64,000 bases of DNA from Croceicoccus ponticola (GTDB lineage Bacteria > Pseudomonadota > Alphaproteobacteria > Sphingomonadales > Sphingomonadaceae). Positions 10,780 to 20,274 of this stretch are shown here, one piece after another. The DNA lies in NCBI RefSeq assembly GCF_004004515.1, contig NZ_RXOL01000001.1:248001-312000 (forward strand), read 5' to 3'. The notes under the pieces were generated by a model. It saw only the letters and a list, made by a program, of their open reading frames with translations. It made no database searches and was not told the DNA's origin. How positions within the stretch are numbered: position 1 is the stretch's first letter; each line of letters begins with the position of its first letter. The position numbers and the translations under genes were made by a program.

Positions 10780-11625
10780 ATGCGCGCGCGGTCGTTCATG
10801 GCGGGGGCGGCAGCAATGCTCGTTTCCGCCTGCGCGCCCGCGCCCGCAAAACAGCAAAGCGATGGTTTTGCGGACGAGGTGAAGGCCCCGCTCATCGTCT
10901 CGCTAAACCCCTGTGCCGATGCGATCCTTGCCGGGATCTCACCGAGCCACCTGATTGCCGTGTCGCATTACAGCCATGACCCTAGATCAAGTTCGATGGA
11001 TGTCGCGACGGCCCGCCTTTTCCCCGCCATATCGGACAGTGCCGAGGAGATCGCGGCATTTGCGCCCGACGTGGTGGTGGCAGGAACGTTCCTGCCGCCC
11101 GCAACGGAACAGGCGCTGGCGCGCATGGGATTTCGCGTGGTGAAGACAGGCTCTATCGCTTCGGTGGACGATGCCCGCGCGCAGGTCCGCGCACTCGCCG
11201 CCCTTACCCGGCAAGAGGCCGCGGGCGAGGCGATGATCGCGCGGATGGACCGGGCGTTGGCAACTGCCGCTCCACTTCCGGGTGATACCGTTGTTCCGGC
11301 GATGATCTGGCAGGGCGGCGGCATCGTTCCGGGCGAGGAAACGCTGATTTCCGATCTTTTGGTCCGCACCGGCTTCCGGAATTTCAGCGCCGGACGAGGG
11401 CTTGGCCAAGGGGCCATTGTTCCCTTGGAAGACGTGCTTGCCGATCCGCCCCGCGTGTTGATGGTGGCGGGCGATGGCCGGATGATGGAGCATCCGTCTT
11501 TGGCCGCGCTTGCGTCTGGCACGCGTCGCGTGGCCTTCGATCCTCGGCTCACGTTCTGTGGCGGGCCGACGATAGAAAAAGCCGCGTTGCGTCTCGCCGC
11601 GATCCGTCGCGATCTGCCGCGATGA
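10780..11625 (+). CDS. btuF: Periplasmic cobalamin-binding lipoprotein (BtuF-like)
   Basis: 281 residues with a lipoprotein signal peptide; the lipobox is LVSAC with the modified cysteine at C18. The remainder matches the helical-backbone ABC substrate-binding fold (TroA/BtuF type): a SLNPCADAILAGI opening, APDVVVAGTFLPP, and a long central helix rich in Ala/Arg. It starts two bases after btuB and overlaps btuC by four bases (ATGA). The riboswitch and the B12 receptor next door indicate cobalamin as ligand; by sequence alone an iron siderophore would also be possible. Confidence 0.88.
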   Translation: MRARSFMAGAAAMLVSACAPAPAKQQSDGFADEVKAPLIVSLNPCADAILAGISPSHLIAVSHYSHDPRSSSMDVATARLFPAISDSAEEIAAFAPDVVVAGTFLPPATEQALARMGFRVVKTGSIASVDDARAQVRALAALTRQEAAGEAMIARMDRALATAAPLPGDTVVPAMIWQGGGIVPGEETLISDLLVRTGFRNFSAGRGLGQGAIVPLEDVLADPPRVLMVAGDGRMMEHPSLAALASGTRRVAFDPRLTFCGGPTIEKAALRLAAIRRDLPR

Positions 11626-12581
11626 GCCGACTTAACCTTACACTCGCATTGGCGATTGCGGTCGTGTTACCGATTTCGCTTTTGTCGGGGCGGGTTTGGA
11701 TCTCGCCGCTGGACAGCACGGTGCCCCATGCGGCAACAATTCTTGCCGAACTGCGCCTGCCGCGTGGGTTGCTTGCGGTGATCGTGGGGGCAGGTTTGGG
11801 CGGCGCGGGTGCCGCGATGCAGGGCTATCTGCGCAACCCGCTCGCCGATCCGGGCCTATTCGGTATCGCGCCTGCCGCTGCGTTCGGCGCGGTCCTGACG
11901 CTGTTTCTCGGTCTTGCTGCCGTGCCGTTCGCGTTGCCCTTTGCCGCATTAATCGGTGCGGGCGGGGCGATGGCGTTGCTGGCGCTCATCGCCGGGCGCA
12001 CCGGCGGCATTGCGCTCTTTACGCTGGCGGGCCTGATGATCGCCAGCCTTGCGGGCACGTTGACCAGCCTTGCCATCTCGATGTCTCCCAATCCCTTTGC
12101 CACTAGCGAGATCGTGACCTGGCTGATGGGCGCGCTGACCGATCGCAGCTGGGGCGACATCTGGATCGCCGCGCCACTGACATTTGCCGGGTTGGCGGTG
12201 CTGTGGCGCACCGGTCCGCTGCTCGATGCGCTTACTTTGGGCGAACAGGCCGCGCTTTCGCTAGGTGTGGATGCACGGAGGCTGCAATGGTGGATCGTGA
12301 TCGGCATCGGCCTGGTTGTCGGGGCAGGGGTCGCGGTGGCCGGTATCGTCGGCTTCGTCGGCCTGATGGTGCCGCACCTCGTTCGCCCGTTCACCGACCG
12401 TCGCCCATCGACGCTTATAGTGCCGAGCGTTCTGGCAGGAGCGCTGCTGGTGCTGGTCGCCGACACCGTTTGTCGTCTCCTTCCGCTGGCGAGCGAGCTT
12501 CGGCTCGGCATCGCCTTGTCGCTGCTGGGCGCGCCGTTCTTTCTTGCGCTGTTGTTGCGGCTTCGGCGGGATCTGGCCTGA
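11622..12581 (+). CDS. btuC: Cobalamin ABC transporter permease (FecCD/BtuC family)
   Basis: 319 residues, very hydrophobic, with about nine to ten membrane spans. Family landmarks are LRLPRGLLAVIVGAGLGGAG near residue 45, GYLRNPLADPGLFG, and VGFVGLMVPHLVR in the second half, the loop that contacts the ATPase. It forms the inner-membrane channel for B12. The start overlaps the end of btuF (ATGA) and its stop overlaps the btuD start (TGATG), so translation is coupled through the operon. Confidence 0.93.
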   Translation: MSRLNLTLALAIAVVLPISLLSGRVWISPLDSTVPHAATILAELRLPRGLLAVIVGAGLGGAGAAMQGYLRNPLADPGLFGIAPAAAFGAVLTLFLGLAAVPFALPFAALIGAGGAMALLALIAGRTGGIALFTLAGLMIASLAGTLTSLAISMSPNPFATSEIVTWLMGALTDRSWGDIWIAAPLTFAGLAVLWRTGPLLDALTLGEQAALSLGVDARRLQWWIVIGIGLVVGAGVAVAGIVGFVGLMVPHLVRPFTDRRPSTLIVPSVLAGALLVLVADTVCRLLPLASELRLGIALSLLGAPFFLALLLRLRRDLA

Positions 12582-13345
12582 TGATTACGGCCACCAACCT
12601 TACCGTTAGGCGCGGAGGGCGCGACGTCGTTCGCGACGCCACGCTCTCGCTGGAACCCGGTCGTCTGACGGCGATCTGCGGCCCCAACGGTGCGGGCAAG
12701 TCCAGCCTTCTCGCCGCGCTGGCCGCGCTGTTACCGGCAACCGGCGACCTGACACTCGATGGCCGGTCAATTGCATCGCTTTCCCTGCGAGAAAGGGCGC
12801 GAGCGATCGGATTCCTGCCCCAGCGGGCAGAGGTCGCATGGGACGTTTCTGTAAGGACGCTCGTCGCGCTGGGCCGGTTGCCATGGTGCGCCGTGCCGGG
12901 TCGCCCGGCGCGCGCCAGCCTTTCTGCGGACCGTGCCGCGATCGATGCCGCGCTGGCGGCAATGGAACTGTGCGATCTTGCGGATCGGCCCGTTTCCAAT
13001 CTGTCCGGCGGCGAAAGGGCAAGGGCGTTCATGGCGCGTGTGCTGGCGGGAGAGCCCGACTGGATACTTGCCGACGAACCTTTGGCCAGCCTCGACCTTG
13101 CTCATCAGCAACGGCTGGCCGCATGCCTCGCGCGTGAGGCGGCGGGCGGTCGGGGGGTCGTTGTCGTCATGCATGACCTCGCCACCGCGATGAACCACGC
13201 CGACCGGGTGATCGTGCTCGATCAGGGCCGCATCGTTGCCGACGGTCGGCCGCAAGATGCCTTGTGCGAAGCGATTATCCGGCAGGTCTGGCAGGTCGAT
13301 GCGCGGTGGTTGGGCGATCCCGGATCGAAAGCGCTGGCGACCTGA
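12581..13345 (+). CDS. btuD: Cobalamin ABC transporter ATP-binding protein
   Basis: 254 residues from the ATG at 12581, which shares one base with the btuC stop; a longer in-frame reading from 12203 lies inside btuC and is rejected. Walker A GPNGAGKS (about 33-40), Q-loop FLPQR, signature LSGGE, Walker B with D-loop WILADEPLASLD and the switch histidine in VVVMHDL are all present. It hydrolyses ATP to drive B12 import through BtuC. It is the last gene of the riboswitch-controlled operon and ends facing thpR, 46 bases away. Confidence 0.93.
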   Translation: MITATNLTVRRGGRDVVRDATLSLEPGRLTAICGPNGAGKSSLLAALAALLPATGDLTLDGRSIASLSLRERARAIGFLPQRAEVAWDVSVRTLVALGRLPWCAVPGRPARASLSADRAAIDAALAAMELCDLADRPVSNLSGGERARAFMARVLAGEPDWILADEPLASLDLAHQQRLAACLAREAAGGRGVVVVMHDLATAMNHADRVIVLDQGRIVADGRPQDALCEAIIRQVWQVDARWLGDPGSKALAT

Positions 13346-13391
13346 TTGACCGGATAATTGACGGCGGATACGCCCGCGCAAAACGTCGGAA

Positions 13392-13940
13392 TCAACCCTG
13401 GGCGCGGTCGAGAGGGTATCGCACCACCGGTTCGTAGAACGGGCCGGATGCGGTGAGCGTGCTTTCATATAGCGTAAAGCTATCGACCATCATCGGCCCA
13501 GCCGCAAAATCGCCGTGCCGTGCCATCCAGTCGCCCACCGGCCCGCACGAATGGTTGAGCCGCGCCAGCGTGACATGTGGCACAAAGCGCCTCGTTTCCG
13601 GCTCCAATCCCGCCGCGACGACCCCACGTTCGATCTTCTTGCGCAGTATATCCAGCGTTTCCGACGGCTCCACCCCGGCCCAGACTGCGTTGGGCCAGTG
13701 GCGACGTTCGAAATGGCCGACGCCTCGAAAGGCGATCTCGAACGGTGCAAGACATATCGACCGCAGCGCGTCGGCAACGTCGTTGGCGCGCGGCGTGTCG
13801 ACTTCTCCGACGAAACGGAGAGTGAGGTGGAGTTGCGTTTCGTCTTGCCAGCGCGCGTTCTCGATGCCGTCCATCGTGTCGATCATGGCATCGATCACGG
13901 CTTCGGGCGGGCAGATTGCAACGAAAAGGCGATGCGACAT
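13392..13940 (-). CDS. thpR: RNA 2',3'-cyclic phosphodiesterase (2H / LigT family)
   Basis: 182 residues from MSHRLFVAICPPE at 13940, the normal family start. The two catalytic HxTx motifs of the 2H phosphoesterase fold are both present: HLTLRF near residue 44 and HVTLAR near residue 130. Family members hydrolyse 2',3'-cyclic phosphate ends on RNA. A longer in-frame reading to 14348 runs antisense into uvrA and has no family character. There is no strong ribosome binding site. The gene is convergent with the btu operon and divergent from uvrA. Confidence 0.9.
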   Translation of the reverse strand: MSHRLFVAICPPEAVIDAMIDTMDGIENARWQDETQLHLTLRFVGEVDTPRANDVADALRSICLAPFEIAFRGVGHFERRHWPNAVWAGVEPSETLDILRKKIERGVVAAGLEPETRRFVPHVTLARLNHSCGPVGDWMARHGDFAAGPMMVDSFTLYESTLTASGPFYEPVVRYPLDRAQG

Positions 13941-14183
13941 GGATGAAGCCTTCGTTCGTAGCGGACTGGCGCCATCGGGCTCCACCGGGTTGCCCGGTGA
14001 TGATATGCTCTTGCCGTTACGTTCGCCATCGTCATGCAATGCATGGAGCTCGCATCCGTCCTGGCCAAGAAGCATCTCGCCGGAAGTTCGCTCGAATCCA
14101 GGAGGCAGCGGTTGGATTCGCCGATGCCGACCCCACATGTTCGCCGACGACACGGCGTGGGACCGACGCCCCTTTACATGACA

Positions 14184-14198
14184 GAACAAAAATGGAAC
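14184..14198 (+). promoter_or_regulatory. LexA (SOS) box upstream of uvrA
   Basis: GAAC-N7-GAAC (GAAC at 14184-14187 and 14195-14198), the reverse complement of the alphaproteobacterial SOS operator GTTC-N7-GTTC. It ends ten bases before the uvrA ATG, so LexA bound here would cover the transcription start region. Confidence 0.85.
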
Positions 14199-14208
14199 AC
14201 GGTACTTC

Positions 14209-17157
14209 ATGGCACTGACCACGATCTCCGTCCGCGGCGCGCGCGAACATAACCTCAAAGGTATCAACATCGATCTGCCGCGTGACGCGCTGATCGTGAT
14301 TACCGGGCTGTCCGGTTCGGGCAAGTCAAGCCTGGCGTTCGATACCATCTATGCAGAAGGGCAGCGCCGCTACGTCGAATCGCTCAGCGCCTATGCGCGG
14401 CAGTTCCTAGAAATGATGCAGAAGCCCGATGTCGAACACATCGATGGCCTCTCGCCCGCGATTTCGATCGAGCAGAAGACGACGAGCCGCAACCCGCGCT
14501 CCACCGTCGCGACCGTGACCGAGATTTACGACTACATGCGCCTGTTGTGGGCGCGGGTCGGCGTGCCCTACAGCCCGGCGACCGGGCTTCCGATCGAGGC
14601 GCAGACCGTGTCGAATATGGTCGACCGCGTAATGGCGCTGCCCGAAGGGACGCGACTGTACCTGCTCGCTCCCGTCGTGCGTGGTCGCAAGGGCGAATAT
14701 CGCAAGGAACTGGCCGAATGGCAGCGCGCCGGTTTCCAGCGCGTTCGGATCGACGGGGAGATGTACCTCATTGAAGAAGCCCCCGCGCTCGACAAGAAGT
14801 ACAAGCACGACATCGAAGTCGTGGTCGACCGCATCGCCGTCCGCGCAAGCAAGGATGGCGAGGGCGGGATCGAGACACGCCTGGCGGATTCGTTCGAAAC
14901 CGCGCTCAAGCTGGCCGAGGGGCTAGCCTATGTGGATTTGGCAGAGGGCGTCGTTCCGGGGCGGGAGGACGAGGACAAGGGGGTGAACGTCACGGGCGGG
15001 CAGATGAAGGGGGCCGGGATTCCGGCCAATCGCATCGTTTTTTCCGAAAAGTTCGCATGCCCTGTTTCCGGCTTCACGATTGAGGAAGTCGAACCGCGCC
15101 TGTTTTCGTTCAACGCGCCGCAGGGCGCCTGCGCTGCCTGTGACGGGTTGGGCGAAAAGCTCCTGTTCGATCCGCAGATGGTGGTTCCGAATGAAGCGCT
15201 GAGCCTGAAAAAGGGCGCCATCGTCCCATGGGCAAAATCTAATCCGCCATCGCCCTATTACATGCAGGTTCTTGCAAGCCTTGGCCGGGAATACGAATTC
15301 GAACTGACCACGCCGTGGCAGGATTTCGACAAGGAAATCCGCGATATCATCCTGTATGGCACGAAAGGCCGCGCCATCCCGCTGACGTTCAAGGACGGGC
15401 GCAAGGAATATACGGTCAAGAAGGCGTTCGAGGGCGTGATCGGCAATCTCAATCGCCGCTTGCTTCAGACCGAAAGCGCGTGGATGCGCGAGGAATTAGG
15501 CAAGTACCAGACGGCGCAGCCGTGTGAGGTTTGCGGAGGCAAGCGGCTCAACGAAAAGGCGCTGGCGGTGAAGATCGCGGGCACCGATATCGCTGAACCT
15601 ACGAAGATGAGCGTTTCCGACGCGAAGCACTGGTTTCTCGATCTGCCCGAACGGCTGAACGGCACGCAGAACCAGATCGCAAAAGCCATCCTCAAGGAAA
15701 TCAACGAGCGACTGGGGTTCCTCGACAACGTCGGGCTCGACTACCTCAATCTCGACCGCACGAGCGGCACGCTTTCGGGCGGCGAGAGCCAGCGGATCAG
15801 GCTGGCAAGCCAGATCGGGTCGGGCCTGTCGGGCGTGCTTTACGTGCTCGACGAACCGTCGATCGGCTTGCACCAGCGGGACAACGACCTGCTGCTCGAA
15901 ACTCTGAAGCGGCTGCGCGACCTGGGCAATACGGTCATCGTAGTCGAACATGACGAGGATGCGATCCGCGCGGCCGACTACGTGGTCGACCTTGGTCCCG
16001 GTGCCGGCGTCCATGGCGGCGAGATCGTGGCCGAAGGTACGCTGGAGCAGGTGCTGAAGTCCACGAACTCGCTGACCGCCGCCTATCTCAACGGTACGCG
16101 TGAAATCGCGGTGCCGGCCAAGCGCCGCAAGGGCAACGGCAAGCAGATCACCGTCCATGGCGCGACCGCCAACAATCTGAAAAACGTGACCGCCAGCATT
16201 CCGCTGGCGACGTTCACCTGCATCACCGGCGTTTCGGGTTCGGGCAAGTCGAGTTTCACTATCGACACGCTGCATGCCGGCGCGGCGCGGGCGCTGAACG
16301 GCGCGCGCGTCGTTGCTGGCGCGCACGACAAAATTACGGGCCTCGAACACTGTGACAAGGTGATCGAGATCGACCAGTCGCCCATCGGGCGCACCCCGCG
16401 GTCGAATCCGGCGACTTACACCGGCGCCTTCACCAATATCCGCGACTGGTTTGCCGGACTGCCTGAATCGCAAGCGCGCGGTTACAAGCCGGGCCGCTTC
16501 AGCTTCAACGTGAAGGGCGGGCGGTGCGAGGCCTGCCAAGGCGATGGTCTGATCAAGATCGAGATGCACTTCCTGCCCGACGTCTACGTCACTTGCGAAC
16601 AGTGTCATGGTAAGCGCTACAACCGCGAAACATTGGAAGTAAAGTTCAAGGGCCTGTCGATCGCTGACGTGCTCGACATGACGATCGAGGATGCGGAAGG
16701 ATTCTTCAAGGCGGTCCCGCCGATCCGCGACAAGATGCACATGTTGAACGAGGTCGGATTAGGCTACGTCAAGGTCGGTCAACAAGCGACCACGCTTTCC
16801 GGTGGCGAAGCGCAACGCGTCAAGCTAGCCAAGGAACTGGCGCGGCGTTCGACCGGACAGACACTCTATATCCTCGATGAGCCTACGACGGGCCTCCATT
16901 TCGAGGATGTGCGAAAGCTGCTCGAAGTGCTGCACCGACTAGTCGAGCAGGGTAATTCAGTCGTCGTGATCGAACACAATCTCGATGTCATCAAAACCGC
17001 GGACTGGATCGTGGATCTTGGGCCCGAAGGCGGTGTTCGCGGGGGCGAGATCGTGGCCGAAGGCACGCCGGAGAAAGTCGCGCAAAATCCGCGTAGTTTC
17101 ACCGGCCAGTATCTTGCGCCGATGTTGGGCAAGGTCGTTACGGAAGCTGCCGAATAA
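14209..17157 (+). CDS. uvrA: Excinuclease ABC subunit A
   Basis: 982 residues, the full family length. UvrA is the damage-recognition ATPase of nucleotide excision repair. The N-terminus [20 protein letters not shown] is characteristic. Walker A GLSGSGKS is at about residues 32-39 and a second one (GVSGSGKSS) lies near residue 675. Two LSGGE signatures ([14 protein letters not shown] and [14 protein letters not shown]) each precede a Walker B. Zinc-binding Cys clusters are at CPVSGF/CAACDG/CEVCGG and [15 protein letters not shown] LexA box lies ten bases upstream and there is no clear ribosome binding site, so the mRNA leader may be very short. SOS induction is expected. Confidence 0.98.
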   Translation: MALTTISVRGAREHNLKGINIDLPRDALIVITGLSGSGKSSLAFDTIYAEGQRRYVESLSAYARQFLEMMQKPDVEHIDGLSPAISIEQKTTSRNPRSTVATVTEIYDYMRLLWARVGVPYSPATGLPIEAQTVSNMVDRVMALPEGTRLYLLAPVVRGRKGEYRKELAEWQRAGFQRVRIDGEMYLIEEAPALDKKYKHDIEVVVDRIAVRASKDGEGGIETRLADSFETALKLAEGLAYVDLAEGVVPGREDEDKGVNVTGGQMKGAGIPANRIVFSEKFACPVSGFTIEEVEPRLFSFNAPQGACAACDGLGEKLLFDPQMVVPNEALSLKKGAIVPWAKSNPPSPYYMQVLASLGREYEFELTTPWQDFDKEIRDIILYGTKGRAIPLTFKDGRKEYTVKKAFEGVIGNLNRRLLQTESAWMREELGKYQTAQPCEVCGGKRLNEKALAVKIAGTDIAEPTKMSVSDAKHWFLDLPERLNGTQNQIAKAILKEINERLGFLDNVGLDYLNLDRTSGTLSGGESQRIRLASQIGSGLSGVLYVLDEPSIGLHQRDNDLLLETLKRLRDLGNTVIVVEHDEDAIRAADYVVDLGPGAGVHGGEIVAEGTLEQVLKSTNSLTAAYLNGTREIAVPAKRRKGNGKQITVHGATANNLKNVTASIPLATFTCITGVSGSGKSSFTIDTLHAGAARALNGARVVAGAHDKITGLEHCDKVIEIDQSPIGRTPRSNPATYTGAFTNIRDWFAGLPESQARGYKPGRFSFNVKGGRCEACQGDGLIKIEMHFLPDVYVTCEQCHGKRYNRETLEVKFKGLSIADVLDMTIEDAEGFFKAVPPIRDKMHMLNEVGLGYVKVGQQATTLSGGEAQRVKLAKELARRSTGQTLYILDEPTTGLHFEDVRKLLEVLHRLVEQGNSVVVIEHNLDVIKTADWIVDLGPEGGVRGGEIVAEGTPEKVAQNPRSFTGQYLAPMLGKVVTEAAE

Positions 17158-17260
17158 GGGCGAGGCACCAAAGCGTGGCCGTCGGACAGATGCATCGTAA
17201 GGCGGTGTTTACCATCGTCCGCTAGTAACCTCGGGCGGTTTCGACAATCTGGAGATGGAC

Positions 17261-17668
17261 ATGACACGCATGACTTTGGCAGGTGCGATGTTGGTGGGGG
17301 CATTGGCGCTGACAGGTTGCGACGATGCGCAACCTGGGCTGGAGGACGAGGTCCGGGCCGAGAAAGTCGTTAGTTGCAAGGATGCTATCGGTCGTTTTGC
17401 ACCTACCGACCGGAAAAAGGACCAGCTCTGCGAATGTACGACGGCAAAGCTTGCTGCTGAAGAACTGACGGTGGCCGACTTGTCTGGCGCGAAGCGGGAC
17501 AGGGCCATGGAGCAGCTAAGGTGGTGCCTGCAGCAGGTAGGGCTGATGGCTCCCGCAAAACGTGCCGCACCGGAACTGCCGGCTGATGAAAGCGAGCCCG
17601 AGGCTGATCTGGATGCAGTTCCGAAAGCAGTTCAGACCGACACAGAAGCGGAAGTGGTCGCCGAATAG
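17261..17668 (+). CDS. Small hypothetical lipoprotein
   Basis: 135 residues. The ATG at 17261 is preferred over the in-frame ATG at 17255 because GGAG at 17251-17254 then has proper spacing. The signal peptide ends in lipobox LALTGC, so the mature protein should be lipid-anchored. The mature part has four further cysteines (SC-KDAIG, QLCEC, RWC) and then a low-complexity Glu/Ala/Asp tail. No family recognised. It follows uvrA by about 100 bases on the same strand and is convergent with rlpA, nine bases away. It lacks the LexA box and may be read through from uvrA or have its own promoter. Confidence 0.8.
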   Translation: MTRMTLAGAMLVGALALTGCDDAQPGLEDEVRAEKVVSCKDAIGRFAPTDRKKDQLCECTTAKLAAEELTVADLSGAKRDRAMEQLRWCLQQVGLMAPAKRAAPELPADESEPEADLDAVPKAVQTDTEAEVVAE

Positions 17669-17677
17669 ACGGTTAGC

Positions 17678-18250
17678 TCAACTCTGAAGAAGAGCGAGCT
17701 CCACGCGATCCTGTCCGCGTGCCTTGAGCCCGATTGCCTCGGCAGCAGCTTCGGACAGGTCGATAACGCGATTGCCATGGAACGGGCCACGATCGTTGAC
17801 GCGCACGACAATTGTCTTGCCAGTCCGCGGCGACGTGACGCGAACCTTGCTGCCAAAGGGCAGGGTGCGATGCGCAGCCGTATATTCGGTGGGATTGAAG
17901 CGTTCGCCGCTCGCCGTAGGACGACCGGCAAAGCGTGCGCCATACCAGCTGGCATTTCCGATGCCGAGATCCGTCCCAGCGATGGAAGCTTCGTCGGCGA
18001 TTACGTCCGACTCAAGGAAAGTCCCGTCGATGCGCCCGGTAACGGATAGTTTCGGGGAAATATCGTCGACCGCCAATATAGTGGTTTCGAAACCCGGAGA
18101 TGCGACCTGCACATCCTCGGAAACTGCCCATGCTGCCGTGCCGGGAACGAGGCTTGCCAAGGCGAAGCCGATCGCGATCCGCGAGATACGGCGGCGCAAA
18201 TCAGTGGCGCTCATGCCGCGTGCGGAGCTTGGTATCTTGGTCCCGTCCAT
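17678..18250 (-). CDS. rlpA: RlpA family septal-ring-type lytic transglycosylase (double-psi beta-barrel)
   Basis: 190 residues from the ATG at 18250 (MDGTKIP); MSATDLRRRISRIA at 18214 is an equally possible start and gives a cleaner signal peptide ending near GTAAWA. The C-terminal RlpA-like domain is complete: GIGNASWYGARFAGRPTASG, AAHRTLPFGSKVRVT, and VRVNDRGPFHGNRVIDLS with the catalytic Asp. There is no lipobox Cys and no SPOR domain, unlike E. coli RlpA, so this is the short secreted form. Members cleave denuded peptidoglycan glycan strands or bind the cell wall. The gene ends nine bases from the lipoprotein gene. Confidence 0.87.
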   Translation of the reverse strand: MDGTKIPSSARGMSATDLRRRISRIAIGFALASLVPGTAAWAVSEDVQVASPGFETTILAVDDISPKLSVTGRIDGTFLESDVIADEASIAGTDLGIGNASWYGARFAGRPTASGERFNPTEYTAAHRTLPFGSKVRVTSPRTGKTIVVRVNDRGPFHGNRVIDLSEAAAEAIGLKARGQDRVELALLQS

Positions 18251-18400
18251 GCGACAGTTATAACACGGAAAAGTTGGCCATTGCGCTCGGCCCGTCTCAG
18301 TTTCGCCACATTCGACCCTGGTTATTTCCAATCATCGGGAACCAACGCCTGCGGGCGAATCGGATAAAAGTTCGATGATGCAGTGATCCCGAACGCAAAT

Positions 18401-18793
18401 GGGGCCGGCATCGCTGCCGGCCCCACTCTCACCGACGCGTGGTCCCGAAGGGAACTTGGCGCCCGGCGTTTCGGCAATCCGATCTCTCGATCGGTGGCCT
18501 ATGTCGCCCGGCGCTCGCGCCGGCATCCGAATCTATCCGGGGGGTCGGTTCGGCGCAGAAGGGCGTTCCCTTCTCCCGTTCCGTTTCTCGGTCAGATCCG
18601 AAGCCGTCTTTCCATGATGGCTCTATCGCTTTTTCCCGATCCAGCATTTCCCAAGAGGGGTTTGCCATCTCGTCCACGAGAGAGCCGGAAATCCGGCCAT
18701 GCCGTGCCGCCCATCGCGTATCCGTCCGGTCCTCATCCACGATCCACGAGGGATCGATGCGACGCTGGGCCTTTCATTTCGCGCGGCTTGCGC
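18401..18793. other. Cluster of nine short perfect stem-loops, candidate structured RNA or DNA element
   Basis: Perfect stems with loops of three to five bases at 18401-18424 (10 bp), 18443-18453 (4 bp), 18479-18494 (CCGATC-tctc-GATCGG), 18508-18523 (CCGGCG-ctcg-CGCCGG), 18557-18574 (AGAAGGG-cgtt-CCCTTCT), 18669-18680, 18684-18697 (GCCGG-aaat-CCGGC), 18740-18756 (CGATCC-acgag-GGATCG) and 18781-18793. No flanking terminator T run is evident for the largest one on either strand. The spacer is not coding. I do not recognise RNase P RNA, tmRNA, SRP RNA or 6S RNA motifs in it. Confidence 0.6.
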
Positions 18794-18925
18794 CGGCATA
18801 TCAATTGGTTCTTAAATTCTCTTTCTTTTCAAGCCTTTCGGCCCGATCTGAAGAGGATTTCGTCCCCGTTCGACAACCTGAAGGTGACTCTCTCGGGCGA
18901 GTCGTTCAAGCGCGCAACGGCCGAC

Positions 18926-18970
18926 TTATCCACAAATCGCGTTTTTCGCGGTGGACAAGAGTGGACAACA
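18926..18970. promoter_or_regulatory. DnaA-box cluster
   Basis: A perfect DnaA box TTATCCACA at 18926-18934, followed within 45 bases by two reverse-orientation near matches (GTGGACAA, that is TTGTCCAC on the minus strand). They sit just right of a T-rich patch, in a spacer without genes. This could be a DnaA-binding regulatory site, a DnaA titration site or part of an origin; the sequence alone does not decide. Confidence 0.45.
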
Positions 18971-19007
18971 TTTCTGCGGGTGGCGGCGCATCGCTGAAAG
19001 CACGGCA

Positions 19008-19038
19008 GATCCGGGCCAGTTCGCTACCGGCCCGGATC
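19008..19038 (-). terminator. Probable argG terminator hairpin
   Basis: Perfect 10-base arms GATCCGGGCC and GGCCCGGATC with an 11-base loop, starting ten bases after the argG stop on the minus strand. The following T run is weak, so it may be a factor-assisted or inefficient terminator. Confidence 0.6.
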
Positions 19039-19047
19039 AATTAGCCG

Positions 19048-20265
19048 TCAGCGGCCTTGTTTGGCCAGAAGCTTGAGGCGCAGGGCGTTCAGCTTTATGA
19101 AGCCTTCCGCATCCTTCTGGTCGTAGGCGCCGGCGTCATCTTCGAACGTGACATGGCGTTCGGAATAAAGTGAGTTCGGCGACTTGCGGCCGACCACGCT
19201 GGCCATGCCCTTGTACAGTTTGAGTCGGACGGTGCCGCCTACCGAGCCTTGCGAATGGTCGATCGCCGCCTGCAGCATCTCTCGTTCCGGGGAGAACCAG
19301 AATCCGTTGTAGATGAGCTCTGCGTATTTCGGCATCAGCTCGTCCTTGAGATGCGCCGCGCCGCGATCCAGGGTGATCTGCTCGATCCCGCGATGGGCGC
19401 GGGCATAGATCTCGCCACCGGGTGTTTCGTACATGCCGCGCGACTTCATGCCGACGAAGCGGTTTTCGACAAGGTCGAGCCGCCCGATGCCGTGTTTGCG
19501 GCCAAGCTCGTTCAGCGCGGTCAACAAAGTGGCGGGCGACATGGCCGCGCCGTTCAGCGAAACGCCGTCGCCCTTTTCGAAACCGATCTCGATATATTCG
19601 GGCGTGTCGGGCGCATCCTCGGGGTTCACCGTGCGCGAATAGACGTAATCGGGCGTCTCTTCCCACGGATCTTCGAGCACCTTGCCCTCTGACGAAGTGT
19701 GCAGCAGGTTCGCGTCGGTCGAGAACGGGCTTTCGCCGCGCTTGTCCTTGGGCACCGGAATCTGGTGCTTTTCGGCCCATTCGATCAGCGCAGTGCGCGA
19801 TCCCAAGTCCCATTCGCGCCACGGTGCGATGATCTTGATTTCGGGATCGAGCGCATAGGCCGACAGTTCGAAGCGAACCTGATCGTTGCCCTTGCCGGTC
19901 GCTCCGTGGGCGATGGCGTCGGCGCCGGTTTCGTGCGCGATCTCGATCAGGCGCTTGGAAATCAGCGGCCGGGCAATCGACGTGCCGAGCAGGTAGTCCC
20001 CTTCGTACCGCGCATTGGCGCGCATCATCGGGAATACGAAGTCGCGGACGAATTCCTCACGCAGGTCGTCAATGTAGATGTGCTCTTCGGGCACGCCCAT
20101 CATCTGCGCCTTCTTGCGCGCAGGTTCCAGTTCCTCGCCCTGGCCAAGGTCCGCGGTGAAGGTCACGACCTCGCAGTTGTAGCTGACCTGCAGCCACTTG
20201 AGGATGACGCTGGTGTCGAGGCCGCCCGAATATGCAAGGACGACGCGTTTAATGGAATCGCTCAT
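19048..20265 (-). CDS. argG: Argininosuccinate synthase
   Basis: 405 residues, the usual length. It condenses citrulline and aspartate using ATP in arginine biosynthesis. The N-terminal PP-loop motif [12 protein letters not shown] (residues 11-22) and the [13 protein letters not shown] segment bind ATP and substrate; [20 protein letters not shown]-like residues occur near the C-terminus. It starts nine bases after the MATE gene on the same strand, so they are probably co-transcribed. The C-terminal end carries a basic [11 protein letters not shown] tail. A perfect hairpin follows the stop. Confidence 0.97.
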   Translation of the reverse strand: MSDSIKRVVLAYSGGLDTSVILKWLQVSYNCEVVTFTADLGQGEELEPARKKAQMMGVPEEHIYIDDLREEFVRDFVFPMMRANARYEGDYLLGTSIARPLISKRLIEIAHETGADAIAHGATGKGNDQVRFELSAYALDPEIKIIAPWREWDLGSRTALIEWAEKHQIPVPKDKRGESPFSTDANLLHTSSEGKVLEDPWEETPDYVYSRTVNPEDAPDTPEYIEIGFEKGDGVSLNGAAMSPATLLTALNELGRKHGIGRLDLVENRFVGMKSRGMYETPGGEIYARAHRGIEQITLDRGAAHLKDELMPKYAELIYNGFWFSPEREMLQAAIDHSQGSVGGTVRLKLYKGMASVVGRKSPNSLYSERHVTFEDDAGAYDQKDAEGFIKLNALRLKLLAKQGR

Positions 20266-20274
20266 GCGCGCCGG

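Larger units (their letters stand above)
18251..19047. other. Long non-coding spacer between rlpA and argG
   Basis: About 800 bases with no gene I can support. Two overlapping plus-strand frames of about 200 codons (18383-18997 and 18439-19044) have biased Ser/Arg/Pro composition, no ribosome binding site and no family character. The left part (18251-18400) should hold the rlpA promoter. The middle (18401-18793) is packed with short perfect hairpins. 18805-18840 is a T-rich, GC-poor patch. 18926-18970 has a perfect DnaA box and two near matches. 19008-19038 is the likely argG terminator. Confidence 0.75.

Noticed and set aside
12203-12580. In-frame extension of btuD upstream.
   Set aside because: Lies fully within btuC in another frame; the proper start overlaps the btuC stop.
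13941-14348. N-terminal extension of thpR into uvrA.
   Set aside because: It runs antisense through the uvrA start and its Walker A coding region and shows no phosphodiesterase character; the family start is at 13940.
18383-19044. Two overlapping plus-strand frames of about 200 codons in the rlpA-argG spacer.
   Set aside because: Composition is Ser/Arg/Pro biased, there is no ribosome binding site, the two frames overlap, and the DNA is better explained by hairpins and DnaA sites.
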